Below, in pieces: positions 27,485 through 37,200 of a stretch of 64,000 nt of DNA (its first letter is position 1; the number at the start of each line of letters is the position of its first letter). Source of the DNA: Pseudomonadota bacterium. Lineage in GTDB: Bacteria; Myxococcota_A; Polyangia; Polyangiales; Polyangiaceae. Where the stretch lies: contig JAFAER010000122.1 in the NCBI GenBank assembly GCA_023423895.1, positions 1-64,000 of the forward strand, written 5' to 3'. Below the pieces are notes generated by a model. That model was not told the DNA's origin, did no database searches, and saw only the letters and a program-made list of their open reading frames with translations. Position numbers and translations under genes: made by a program.

Positions 27485-27980
27485 ATGCCCGCGCTGAACA
27501 TCATCGGCATCGTCGCCATCTTCATCGTCACGCTGACGCTGATTCTCGCGCCGCCACGAGGATGGCACGAGGGCTGGTGGGCCGCGCTCGGTGCGGTCGC
27601 GATGATTGCGCTGCGACTAGTGACACCTGCGCAGGCGCTCGAAATGGTGTGGCTATCGCGGAACGTGATGCTGTTTCTCCTTGCACTACTTCTGCTCTCC
27701 GCGCTGGTCGAAACGAGCGGGTTCTTCGAGTGGGCTGCCCTCCACGCGAGTCACCGCGCCGGAGGCGACGGCAGGCGACTCTTCCGGAACGTTTACGTGC
27801 TCGGTGCGTTCGTGACGACGGTGCTCTCGCTCGACACGACGGCGGTGATGCTGACGCCCATCGTCGTCGCGAAAGAAGGGCGAACGCGTACGTGGCTTCG
27901 AGATGATCAAGACGGGCTGGTGGCTCACCCCGCTCGTCCTCCTGCTGGCGTCGCTCACGCTCGCAGCGCTCGACGGCTGA
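27485..27980 (+). pseudogene. ArsB-like membrane transporter with internal deletion
   Basis: From ATG 27485 (GGAG upstream) the frame encodes four TM segments matching the start of ArsB/SLC13-type ion transporters (IVAIFIVTLTLILAPPRG, the block VWLSRNVMLFLLALLLLS, SLDTTAVMLTPIVV). After about residue 128 the homologous frame shifts: one base over, the sequence reads GFEMIKTGWWLTPLVLLLAS and ends AALDG-stop, a plausible transporter C-terminus. Intact transporters of this type have 10-12 TM segments and about 400 residues, so roughly two thirds is missing. The intact gene would have been an arsenite or anion exporter. Confidence 0.65.
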
Positions 27981-28146
27981 GCGTTCCGCCGGTCGGATGA
28001 CGCACCGACGCTTCGTTCCAGTCGGAGGTGACCGCGCAGAACGCGGCGAAGCCGTCTTCCGTCGACTGCGGGATGTTCGCGCAGGCATCCAGCTGGACCT
28101 GCAGCTCGTCGCATGTGGGCGCAGGCCCGCGGGACGCGTTCTCGTC

Positions 28147-28731
28147 TTATTCGTGGTCGCTCGCGTCTTCCGCGGCGCCCGCGTCGTCGCTGTCGGGCTT
28201 CGACTCCTCGAGCGGAGGTGCTCCGCCGAGCGAGCTCGCCGCCAACGCCGGCGAAGCGGGATTGCCACAGCCACCGTTACCTTCGACGGTCACGATGCTC
28301 TTAACCGTGAGCGGAGCATCGAGCGGGGCTCCGCGACGAACGATCACGAAGACGTGATGGCTGGTGCTCTGCCCGGCCCCGCCGCCGAGCTTCAATCGCC
28401 CGGCGGCGTCGAGCTTCACGCGTTCCTCGAACGTGCCGAGACCAGGGGCGCTGCAGCTCGACCGCGTGCACTTCGCGAGATCGAGATCGGCCAACCCATC
28501 GAGCGACGTCGGACGCTCGGGAGACGTGAAGACGGCGTACTCGCCCGGCGGGGCGGCATCGATGATGAAGGACGCGTACCAGCCCAGGTCCTCGTCGGCG
28601 GTGCCTTCGATCACGACAGCGTCGGCGGTGAGCTTTGCGTCGATGCTCGCCTCGGCGGAGGGAGGCGGACAGCCAAAGAGAAGAGCGGTCAACGCGAGGA
28701 GTCCGACACACGACGATCGAGCGGAGGGCAT
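28147..28731 (-). CDS. Lipoprotein of unknown function, possibly truncated by an in-frame stop
   Basis: 194 residues with signal peptide and lipobox (LLFGC). The mature part reads as a beta-rich domain (ADAVVIEGTADEDLGWYASF, RLKLGGGAGQSTSHHVFVIV) with a few Cys, ending in an Asp/Ala-rich tail before TAA at 28147-28149. The same frame continues past the stop for 63 more codons to TGA at 27955, and the first 50 look coding (TCDELQVQLDACANIPQST then EDGFAAFCAV). Either the gene lost its C-terminal Cys domain through a nonsense change or an unrelated fragment lies next to it. Confidence 0.6.
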   Translation of the reverse strand: MPSARSSCVGLLALTALLFGCPPPSAEASIDAKLTADAVVIEGTADEDLGWYASFIIDAAPPGEYAVFTSPERPTSLDGLADLDLAKCTRSSCSAPGLGTFEERVKLDAAGRLKLGGGAGQSTSHHVFVIVRRGAPLDAPLTVKSIVTVEGNGGCGNPASPALAASSLGGAPPLEESKPDSDDAGAAEDASDHE

Positions 28732-28980
28732 GGTCCGAACCTATACAGCAACGCGTATACCGCCAGCGAGTGCGCGCCCTTTTCTCGTGTGAACCGGCGC
28801 GACGCGAGCGCCGGAGAGGACGTAGCGAATCGGCATCCATGACTTCCGGATCAGGGGGTTCGAACAGCTGCAAGCGTCTGCCAATGCACTCAGTGGAGTC
28901 CTCACGTCGGAGGCGCGCGACGTAAACGTAAACACTTTCGCAATGGAGGCGTCGGCGATGGCGACGCTACGTTCGTCTGC

Positions 28981-29730
28981 ATGGTCACTACCGCACGCAT
29001 CGCTCGACTCGGTTCGTTCGCCGCCATTGCGCTCGGTCTCGGCCGAGCCGTCCTTGGGTGTGAGGACGATTCGACGACCGCTTTCCAACCGACGCATGAC
29101 AGCGGCGTTGCTCCGGCTCCGACCTCTTCGTCCCCTCCGGCCGCCGACGGTGGCGCCGTCGACTCGGGCATCGACGCCCCCGCGGCAGTCCATGCCGATC
29201 TCGAGGACGACTTCTCCAAGACTTCGAACCCGAACGGCGCGTGGACCTTCGGCTACACGGTTGGCGTTCCCGGCGGTGACGCAGGCCCGTTCATCGCTTT
29301 CACCGGCACGCGCGATGTCGCGCCCGACGTCCCCTCCTGGATCGATCCGGAGAACGAGGTCCTCGGCGATCCGTGCGTCTACCGCAACGAGACGGGCGAG
29401 GTCTTCGCCGACGGCATCCAGCCCGGCGAGGTCGCGCTGCATCCAGGAAACGCGGGCGAGTACGCGATCGCCCGATGGACCGCGCCCGCCGCGGGCTCAT
29501 ACTCGGTCACCGTGCAATTCAAAGAGGGCGACACGGGCGACACGGACGGTCTGTTCCTTCACAACGGGAAGGTGCTCGTTACGGAAGCCACCACCTCGAC
29601 GAACACCGTCCACAATCTGGTGGTGGTCGCGGCCGCAGGTGACACCCTCGACGTCGCCGTCGGCCACAAGGGCGACTTCCTCGACGACAGCACCCCGGTC
29701 CACTTCACGATCCGCTCCGGAGCGGAGTAG
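28981..29730 (+). CDS. Secreted lipoprotein with carbohydrate-binding-like beta domain
   Basis: 249 residues from ATG 28981. A hydrophobic leader ends near lipobox VLGC, followed by a Pro/Ser/Ala linker. The mature domain (about residues 75-249) has the strand pattern of jelly-roll domains that end secreted proteins: FSKTSNPNGAWTFGYTVG, VALHPGNAGEYAIARWTAP, GSYSVTVQFKEGD and DTLDVAVGHKGDFLDD. Such PEP-CTERM/CBM-like domains bind sugars or act in surface proteins. The ligand is unknown. Confidence 0.75.
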   Translation: MVTTARIARLGSFAAIALGLGRAVLGCEDDSTTAFQPTHDSGVAPAPTSSSPPAADGGAVDSGIDAPAAVHADLEDDFSKTSNPNGAWTFGYTVGVPGGDAGPFIAFTGTRDVAPDVPSWIDPENEVLGDPCVYRNETGEVFADGIQPGEVALHPGNAGEYAIARWTAPAAGSYSVTVQFKEGDTGDTDGLFLHNGKVLVTEATTSTNTVHNLVVVAAAGDTLDVAVGHKGDFLDDSTPVHFTIRSGAE

Positions 29731-29745
29731 TCGGCCGAGCGCCCG

Positions 29746-29790
29746 CGCGCCACACCGAAGCTCGGCGGCGTCGACGCGCATTCGCTAGGC
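29746..29790. repeat. Short segment resembling the 26847-27047 gene fragment
   Basis: About 45 bp in the gap between convergent genes matches the minus-strand fragment at 26847-27047 (shared CGCCGCCGAGCTT followed by GTGTGG and GCGCGCGG). It is probably a more decayed copy of the same gene end. Confidence 0.35.
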
Positions 29791-29818
29791 CCTGGAATGG
29801 ACGCTCGGCCCCTCGCTG

Positions 29819-30558
29819 TCAGGGCTCTTCGAAGCGATAGATCGCCTGACCGGACGCGCCGTACGGGAGGCGGAGCTGGACGAACTTCTTCCCGTTCGCA
29901 GTACCCGATCCGAACTGCGCGGACTCCGGCGCTGCCTGTCCTGCCGCGCACGTCGGAGTGCCGAACGTGACGGTCGTCTCGGTGACGACCACATCGGCAG
30001 TATGACGATTCACCGCCGTGGCGAGTCCGCCCTTCGTGCGGAATCTGTCGTAGAAGCTCATTGACCCGCTGGCCGCCGACGCAGCCTTCACGACGAGCGA
30101 GCCTCCGTGCTCGAACGGCTTGAAGGTGTTGCTGCAGAAGTTCGCATTGCCGAGGACGCGTACCGACTTCAGGTGATACGTACCGGAGACCAACCCCACG
30201 CTCGTGAAGGTCACGAGGCGCGAGCTGCACGTCGACTCGACGTAGGGGCCGGGTGGGACCACGAGACACCCCGGAACGATGATGCCGCCATCGGGCCCCA
30301 CCTCTTCCGTCGAGGCGTCGTCGGGCACGATCTCGGGAAGGTCGCCGTCCTCCGCGACCTCCTCCCCTTCCTCGTTGCTTGGTGTGCCGGAGTCCTCGAC
30401 CGGACCGGGCGTGACCGGCTGCGCCCCCGAGTCCTCCTGCGTTTGGGCGGCGGGGCCGACGTTGTCCTCGCTCCCGACACATGCCGCAGCTGCGGAGACG
30501 ACGGCGGCCAGCACCACGCACGAGAACACCTGGGCGAAGCGAACACGCGAACGATTCA
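29819..30558 (-). CDS. Lipoprotein of unknown function downstream of an ECF sigma gene
   Basis: About 246 residues from the ATG at 30558, with AGGAG just upstream; the frame is open further but without a ribosome site. A signal peptide and lipobox AAAC precede an acidic linker, then a beta-rich domain with four or more Cys (PGCLVVPPG, ESTCSS, NANFCSNTFKP, GTPTCAAG). It is the last gene of the leftward run that includes the sigma factor and Ser/Thr kinase and is a likely target of that sigma factor. Function unknown. Confidence 0.75.
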
Positions 30559-30654
30559 TGAACGAGCTCCTTGGTCGGGCAAAAGGGGGCGTCTTGCGCC
30601 CTCGCCATTGCCAAGTGACCGCCCGCGCCGATCGGATCGCGAAAATCCGACCCG

Positions 30655-31266
30655 TCACCCGTTCGACGGACGCGGGAGGTCGCGCAGCTGCGCCTCGAGG
30701 GGCGGCATGGTGCACCCCCATTCCTGCCCGAGACGCTCGTATTCGACTGCGAGGAGCCGCCGCGCGCGTGAGAGGCGGCCCTTCACCGTCCCCTGCGGGA
30801 TGTCGAGGATGGCCGCGACCTCGCTCGTCGAGAGCTCCTCCCAGTAGGACAGCTCGAGGAGGATCTGCATGTCGAGCGGGACGCGGCGGAGCGACTCGAG
30901 CAGGAGGGCGATCTCGCGGCGCTGCGTGATCATCTGGCTCGGGCTCGGATCGAACGCATGCGCAGAGCTCGCGTTGGCGTCGAGCTCGACCTCCGCGTGA
31001 CGACGCTTTTCGCGGAAGTACTCGAGCAGCACGTTCCGGGCGACGCCGTAGAGGTAGGCACGGAACGGCGCATCGCCGCGGAACGTCCCGCGGCCCTCGA
31101 CGCAGCGGAGGAACGTGCGCTGGACGAGCTCCTCGGGGTCGCGACTCACCTTGTTCGCGAAGAACCTTGAGATCGCGCCGTAGTGCCGCCGCACGAGCGC
31201 TTCCCCTGCCGAGGAGGCACCGCTCGCCCATGTTTCGAGCAGCTCGGTGTCGGTCGGTTCACCCAC
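30655..31266 (-). CDS. ECF RNA polymerase sigma factor next to a Ser/Thr kinase
   Basis: About 203 residues from a GTG at 31266, just after the kinase stop. Region 2 is ALVRRHYGAISRFFANKV with ELVQRTFLRCVEG, then FRAYLYGVARNVLLEYFR; region 4 is STSEVAAILDIPQGTVKGRL. The C-terminus carries a short extra tail (GCTMPPLEAQLRDL). It is not of the cassette type: the partner is a kinase plus a membrane protein rather than a TPR anti-sigma protein, a combination also known in myxobacteria and planctomycetes. Confidence 0.9.
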   Translation of the reverse strand: MGEPTDTELLETWASGASSAGEALVRRHYGAISRFFANKVSRDPEELVQRTFLRCVEGRGTFRGDAPFRAYLYGVARNVLLEYFREKRRHAEVELDANASSAHAFDPSPSQMITQRREIALLLESLRRVPLDMQILLELSYWEELSTSEVAAILDIPQGTVKGRLSRARRLLAVEYERLGQEWGCTMPPLEAQLRDLPRPSNG

Positions 31267-31279
31267 CACGTCACGTCCA

Positions 31280-32326
31280 TCATCGCATGGCGGCGAGGAA
31301 CCATGCGAGGGTACCGAGCACTGGCAACGCGAGGAGCCATGCGCCGAGCCGGCGAGCCCGCCGGGCGAGGAGCCGATCGCCCACGTCCTCGAGCGCGGCA
31401 ACGAGATCGAGCATCTCGGGATAGCGGTCGTCCGGAGACTCCGTGAGGGCGCGCCGGAGGACCCCGACGAGGTCGTCAGGCACGGGCTCTCCGGATCGGG
31501 TCGCAGGCATCGAGGTTCCGCTCACGACGTCCACGAGCGACACGTCAGGCCCCCAGAGGGCGCGCGCGAGCGAGACCGCAAATGCGTATTGGTCGGCGCG
31601 TGCATCCACCGGGCGGCCAGCCCACTGCTCGGGAGCGGCATAGCCGGGTGTCCCGATCGCGGTTCCGTCGACCGTGAGCTCGGCTTGGCTGGGTTCGGCG
31701 CTGACCGGTGCTTCTCGGCGCTGGGCGCCGGCGCGCGCGACGAGGCCGAAGTCTCCGACGAGGACGCGACCGTCCTTGCCCATGAACAGGTTCGCAGGCT
31801 TCACGTCGCGATGGACGAGGCCACGACGATGAACGGCGGCGAGGCCGCGCCCGACCTGGCTGAACAGCTCCAGGATCGACGCAATCGGACGCGGCGTCGC
31901 GAGCCAGTCGCCGAGCGTTCCATGCGGCGCGAGCTCGGTCGCGATGTACGTCGTTCCGTCGAACCAGCCGACTTCGTACACGGCGAGCACGTTCGGGTGG
32001 GCGATGCCCGAAAGCGCGAGCGCCTCGCGCCAGAGCCTGCGCTTTCCGATGTCGCTCCTCCTTCCGAGGATCTTGATCGCGACCTCGCGTCCCAGATCCG
32101 GATCGAAGCCGGCGTAGACGACGCCTAGAGCGCCACCACCGAGACGACGGAGCGCGGTGAATCGACCCACGCGAGCATCGGGTTGGCCGAGCTTCGCAGA
32201 AACGGCAGCGGCGATCGTCCCGGCCAGCTGCGGGTCGCCGCTGCGCGGCGCGTGGCGTCCGAGCGCGTCCGCCACGGCGTGCCCTTTCGCGCTGAGCTCT
32301 TCGGACCGAACGTCACCGGTCGACAT
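31280..32326 (-). CDS. Membrane-anchored Ser/Thr protein kinase
   Basis: 348 residues from ATG 32326, overlapping the preceding gene by 14 nt. Kinase motifs are complete: Gly loop LGGGALGVV at 62-70, catalytic Lys85 in VAIK, HRDVKPANLF from 172, DFG at 192-194 and GYAAPEQW in the activation segment. A C-terminal TM helix (LGAWLLALPVLGTLAWFLA) anchors the kinase with no extracellular sensor beyond it. The preceding membrane protein may supply sensing, and the downstream ECF factor may be the substrate or be controlled by it; both are inference from gene order. Confidence 0.92.
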   Translation of the reverse strand: MSTGDVRSEELSAKGHAVADALGRHAPRSGDPQLAGTIAAAVSAKLGQPDARVGRFTALRRLGGGALGVVYAGFDPDLGREVAIKILGRRSDIGKRRLWREALALSGIAHPNVLAVYEVGWFDGTTYIATELAPHGTLGDWLATPRPIASILELFSQVGRGLAAVHRRGLVHRDVKPANLFMGKDGRVLVGDFGLVARAGAQRREAPVSAEPSQAELTVDGTAIGTPGYAAPEQWAGRPVDARADQYAFAVSLARALWGPDVSLVDVVSGTSMPATRSGEPVPDDLVGVLRRALTESPDDRYPEMLDLVAALEDVGDRLLARRARRLGAWLLALPVLGTLAWFLAAMR

Positions 32327-33158
32327 CGAAGGCCCCGAGCTCCTCGACCGTCGTCGCGATCCGTCCTGCTGCCGTCTCGAGCTCCGTTGCGAGGCGCTCT
32401 CGCTCGCCTGCGTCCGCGGACTCCGGCTCGCGCAGGAGAGCGGCGATGTCGAGGAGCCGCTCGGCCGGCTCGCGCAGCTCACCGGCGACACCCCCTGCGG
32501 CCCTGCCGAGGGCAGCGAGCTGGCTCGCGCCCTTCAAGCGTGCCGCTTGGTCCTCGATCATCGCCTCTCGTCGCTCGCGCTCCGCCTCGAAGAAGCTCGT
32601 CATCGCGAGGAGGAGCAAGAGGACGAACGCAGTCGAAGCTCCACGCGCCACGAGGGGCCCCATGGCTTCGTCATCGGCCTGGATGACGGAGAATACGCAC
32701 AGCGCCGCGAGCTCGACGAGCGCGAGCGCCGTCGCGAGGACGGCTCCGCGCCGCGAAAGGAGCAGCCCCGCGCCGACGGGGACGAGCGTGAACCAGTAGA
32801 CCATCGATGATTCGATGCCGCCGAGTCCGACGGCCCGCACCGGGAAGATGACGAACACCGGCACGATGAAGAGCACCGCGGCCAACGTGGCCGTCTCGAA
32901 CCTCCGCACCACCGCCGGGATTGCGAAGTAGTAGACACCGCTCACGAGCGTCACGAGCAGGCTCGCGTCGGCGCCACCTCGTGCGAGCCCGATGAAGAAC
33001 ATGATCGTGACGAGCAGGCCCGCAATTCCGGAGAGGGCGACGACCAGACGTGCCTTGCGGACGAGGTCGAAGCGCCGCTCCGCTTCGTTCCGCCGCCGCC
33101 AGGCGATCGGCACGAAGGCGTCCGTCACCGTCTCGTAGTAGCGCCGTATGACCGACAT
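32313..33158 (-). CDS. Six-TM sensor with degenerate histidine-kinase dimerisation segment
   Basis: 281 residues from ATG 33158 with GGAG upstream. Six TM helices fill residues 37-190 in a sensor-like arrangement, followed by a coiled-coil-like ERERREAMIEDQAARLKG. Residues 212-231 (SQLAALGRAAGGVAGELREP) resemble the HisKA H-box of histidine kinases, but the phospho-accepting His is replaced by Gly at about 226 and there is no ATPase domain. It therefore cannot autophosphorylate; it may dimerise and signal to the Ser/Thr kinase encoded with a 14-nt overlap. Confidence 0.75.
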   Translation of the reverse strand: MSVIRRYYETVTDAFVPIAWRRRNEAERRFDLVRKARLVVALSGIAGLLVTIMFFIGLARGGADASLLVTLVSGVYYFAIPAVVRRFETATLAAVLFIVPVFVIFPVRAVGLGGIESSMVYWFTLVPVGAGLLLSRRGAVLATALALVELAALCVFSVIQADDEAMGPLVARGASTAFVLLLLLAMTSFFEAERERREAMIEDQAARLKGASQLAALGRAAGGVAGELREPAERLLDIAALLREPESADAGERERLATELETAAGRIATTVEELGAFDVDR

Positions 33159-33248
33159 CCCCGACTCCGAGGGTAGGCCACACGGCCGGCGCGGACATCC
33201 CCCAAACGTCATCGCCGGGGACCGCTTCGATTTGGTGGCGCCCCGAAG

Positions 33249-33983
33249 CTAGAACCGCACGCCGACGCTCCCGCCGATCGTTCGCGCCGCCGGCACGCTC
33301 TGCTCCGGCGACCACCGCGTCGTCGAACCGTTGTGGTACGTGACCGGGAAGAGCGTCATCACGAGCCCTCCGCCGAGCATCGCGCCGAGGCCACCGAGCG
33401 CGTAGTCTCGGCCGGTCGCGCGCTCTTGGTCGTTGCCGTTCTTGGCGAGCCGGACGCCGATCCCGATGAGAACCGCTCCGGCGACGACGGAGATGATGCC
33501 GAGTGCCGTGCCGGCATTCGACGTCGACTCGCCGAGCACGTGGTTGACCACCTCCGTCGGCCTCCGGACCCGGATCGTGATCGTGCTCCAGCGCGACGTG
33601 TCCTCGACCCCCGAGAACGCGAGACGGTGATCGCCGTACGGTAGCGTCACCGCGCAGGGCGTGGACTCGCAGAGGAGCTCGTCGAGCCGCACGGAGCCGG
33701 ATCGCCGGAGCGTGCTCATCGAGCCGCTCGTCACGCGCAGGCTCCAGGCTCGGACGCGGGCAGGCACGTCCGTCGAGATGATGACGCGCGCCATACCGTT
33801 GTTCGGTTCCGGAGGGACGGCGTCGAGATCGGGCATCGAGGCGGGGGGGCGCGGAGGCGGGTCGACGGCGCGCACGCAGCCCGTGGTCGATCCGCAAATC
33901 GCCACGGACACGGCGGCCACGACGAGGCGCGCTCCGCGCCCCGAGATGAGCAAGCGCATTCGGACGCTCCGAGCAGATGGCAT
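33249..33983 (-). CDS. PEGA-like lipoprotein with one TM segment
   Basis: About 244 residues from ATG 33983 (ATG 33959 also possible). Signal peptide with lipobox TTGC. The mature domain has strands around VRAWSLRVTSGSM, VRLDELLCESTPCAVTLPYG and DHRLAFSGVED, the form of PEGA-type surface-layer domains that end in (P)xxVxLPxGxHxL. A hydrophobic helix (LGIISVVAGAVLIGIGV) and a Gly-rich segment follow. It is 90 bp upstream of the signalling operon and may belong to it. Confidence 0.65.
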   Translation of the reverse strand: MPSARSVRMRLLISGRGARLVVAAVSVAICGSTTGCVRAVDPPPRPPASMPDLDAVPPEPNNGMARVIISTDVPARVRAWSLRVTSGSMSTLRRSGSVRLDELLCESTPCAVTLPYGDHRLAFSGVEDTSRWSTITIRVRRPTEVVNHVLGESTSNAGTALGIISVVAGAVLIGIGVRLAKNGNDQERATGRDYALGGLGAMLGGGLVMTLFPVTYHNGSTTRWSPEQSVPAARTIGGSVGVRF

Positions 33984-34212
33984 GCCACGACGACGATGTT
34001 CGATCGTCGACGGATCTCGAACCTGCGAGCCCGACGATGACGAGGGTTCACATCGTGCCGTTGCAGAGCGCACGGGTCGGACGCATGCGGTACGAAAGGG
34101 CGCCGGTCGCGCCCTCGGGATCGCGCCGCCAGTCGGTCACGACGTCTCGATGTATCGTCCGCCCCGCGGCAGTCGCCCTCGAAGCGCTCTTGCGAGCTGA
34201 AGCAAGAGCCGT

Positions 34213-37200
34213 CTACCGACGCGAGCGTCGGCGGCGCGTGAGGCCCAGGAAGAGCGCACCCCCGCCGCAAACGAAGAGGCCGCTCGGCGCTGAAGCGCGC
34301 GTCGAGCCGACGTTGCAGCCGCCATCATCCGAGGCTGCTGCTGCTGCCGGAGGCTCCGCGCCCGCATCGTTCTCGGGCGCGGTCGGGGTGGGGCCAGGCT
34401 CGGGCGTGCACGGCGTCGCGTCCGAGACGAGCTCGATGGACGTCTTGGCAATCCCGGTGAACGCGAGGTCTTGGATGTCCCAGCCCGTCGAGCCCCAGGT
34501 CGAATTGCTCCCGAAGCGGAAGCGAAGCTTCACGACCTTGCCCGCATACGAGGTCCCGAAGCGTGCCGTCGTTTGCGTCAGCGCAGGGAAACCGCGATTT
34601 ACCCCGACGAACGCCGGCCGGCCCTTCAGCGGATTGTCGTCATCGGCCAGGATCGTCCCAGCGTAGCCCGGTGAGAACTGCGCGCCGACGTCGGTCCAGG
34701 TCCTGCCGTTGTCCTCGCTCATCTCGACGACCGCGCCATCGTAGAAGAGTCGTTCGTCCGACCGACTCTCGAACTCCCAGCGTGTCTTGAAGGAGAGCGT
34801 GAGCTCCTCCGTGGTGGACACACGAATCAGCGGCGAGACGAGCCGATGGTCGGCGACACCCGGGAGGTCGTCGACGTGCCAGTGGCCGCCGCCCTCGGCG
34901 ATCCACTGAAAGCCGCTTCCGACCGACGCCGGCGCGCTGTCGGTCGTCCATGTGCTTCCCTTCGTGTCGATCGGCTTCGAGCTGTCCGCCTTCACGTCGA
35001 AGTTGCCAATCCCGTGGAGCGTGCCCGTGATCGTTCGCGGGACTGCGAGCTCCGGGTCGGTCAGGGAGATCGCGAGCGTGTACGGGGCAATTTGCGCCTG
35101 ACCCGTCATGGATACGTCGACGCTCGCGGAGGCCGTCTGGAACGGCTTGGCCGCGGGGAACGTGATCTTCCCGCCGTTCGCGAAGGTCAGGCCGGGCACG
35201 TCGCTCCTGACGGTCGCGGTCGCGCCAGTGAGGTCGGAGAAGCCGGTGTTCTTGATCGTGACGACGAGCTTGCCGGTCTCCCCATCGTCGAGGATCCCGT
35301 CCTGATCGCAGGAGCTGACGTCATCGTGGAGCCGGTAGCCCACGAGGTCGAGGTCGGTGCCCTTTGCAGTGAAGCTCTCGACGACGCCCGGGTTGCCCTG
35401 TGCGGTTCGCTCGGGTGCGACGGCACCTGCTCCAGCCCCACGCTTCGCGAAGGCGGCGAGGAAGAGAGCGTAGTCCTCGTCGTCGCTCGCAGCCGCCGCG
35501 GCGAGGAAGGCGTCACGAGCCTCGAGATACGTCGGCGTGGGCGGCATCAGCTTCAGGGCCGCGACGAGGTAGCGCTTCATCCGCGTTTGCGCGGCGTCGA
35601 AGGTGAGCCGCGCCGAGTCACGGAGCAGCGCGGCGTAGCACTCCCACAACATCACCGCGAAGACCTCGCCGGCGTCGTGGACGGCGGACATCGGCGCAGC
35701 GACGAAGCGGACCGGGACGTCCGCAGGCAGCGTCGAGCCGTCTTCGATGTGCTTGAACGTGAGGGGATTCTTCGTGAGGTCCGTGCTGTACGGGTACCGA
35801 CGCAGGCCGAAGTAGATCCCGTTCGTCTCGCCGCCGCTCTCCACGTAGTTGTTGGCCCCGTAAGTGCCGCTCCAGCTCACGTTGGCGCCGACCGCGGCAT
35901 CCTCCGCACGCACGGTGAGGAGGAGCGCAATGAAGTCGGCCATCCCCTCGTCGAGCGCATCGGCCTGGGGCCCGTCGAGCCCGGAGGCATCGTGCACGAG
36001 GCGGTTCGTCATCGTGTGCCCCCATTCGTGCGCGACGAGCGCCAGGTCGAGCGCAGAGTCGCGATCCGGGCCTCGATACTGCATCTTCATGCGCGCGGTC
36101 ACCGCGCCGACGCCGAGCGCGGTCTTGATCGCATCGCCCTTCTGCTTGCTGATCCCGAGCGACGGAATGGTGATCGCATCGGCGATCGAGCCATCGTTCG
36201 AGAGCACGGGCAGGATGTTCGGCGCCTTTCCCGCAACGAGCACGCCCTTGGCGCCCGCGATCTGCGCGTTGAGCACCTGCCTCTTGGTGCTGCACGCCCC
36301 GAGGTCGACGAGCACGATCTTGCCGGCGACGCCGTTCCCGAGTGCTTCACACGCGTCGGTGCTCGACGCCCCAGCTCCGTCGTCCGCGAGGACGAGGGCA
36401 TCCGTGAAGTCGTGATCATCCGTCGGCCCGAAGCGCGCTCGGCTGACCTCCCCGAGGTCACCGATGCTGGCGGGATCCGTCACCTGCGCCAAGAGCGTGT
36501 CCACGCCGTAGAAGACGTACATCTGAATGCGCGCCGGCGCGCCGTCCGCCGGCGTGCGCGCGTTCGCGTTGTTGACCCCCGCATGATCCTGGGTTTGGCC
36601 GACGATCGCATCGTTGCCCGCCCCTCCACGCCCGAAGTTGTCGGTCTGATGATTCCCCGCCTTCTCGTCGAAGCCGGCGTCGTAGAACCAGTCGTGGAGG
36701 AAGTTCAGCGTGTAGAAGAGCTGCACCGTCGACGCGGATCGCTGCGTGGCGTCGGGGTACGGGTTCTGCCCGCTGTCGTAGGCGAAGTCGAACGTCTTCG
36801 AGGAGGTGAGCGCTGGACGGAGATCGCCCGCGCCGAACCCGTCGGGAGCGACGAGGTCCGCATACGCATCGACGTTGTTGCCGGTCGTCACGCTCGCGTT
36901 CGCGGGGAGCCACGGGTCGTTCTTGCTGAACGGTGACGACTCGAGCGTGACGAGGTTCTGCCCGACGAACGGAAACTGAACACGGTTCGGCGTACCGGCA
37001 GGATGGGGCAACGTGCCGTTGCCGAGAGGACTGTCGTAGGGCTGGTGCTTCCCCGAGCTGTCGGCGAACACGCGGTAGCTGAACGAGTCGGCCGCGACGA
37101 GGTTCTTCTCGAAGAGGATGCTGGCGTCGCTCGCATCGACCACGAACGATCGCGCGTCGGTGTCGGGCGCCCCGGCGCGCTCGACCTCGAGCTCGACGTA

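Noticed and set aside
34846..36936. 696-codon plus-strand frame opposite the M36 protease
   Set aside because: Antisense of a clearly assigned protease with HEWGH motif; composition typical of a shadow frame.
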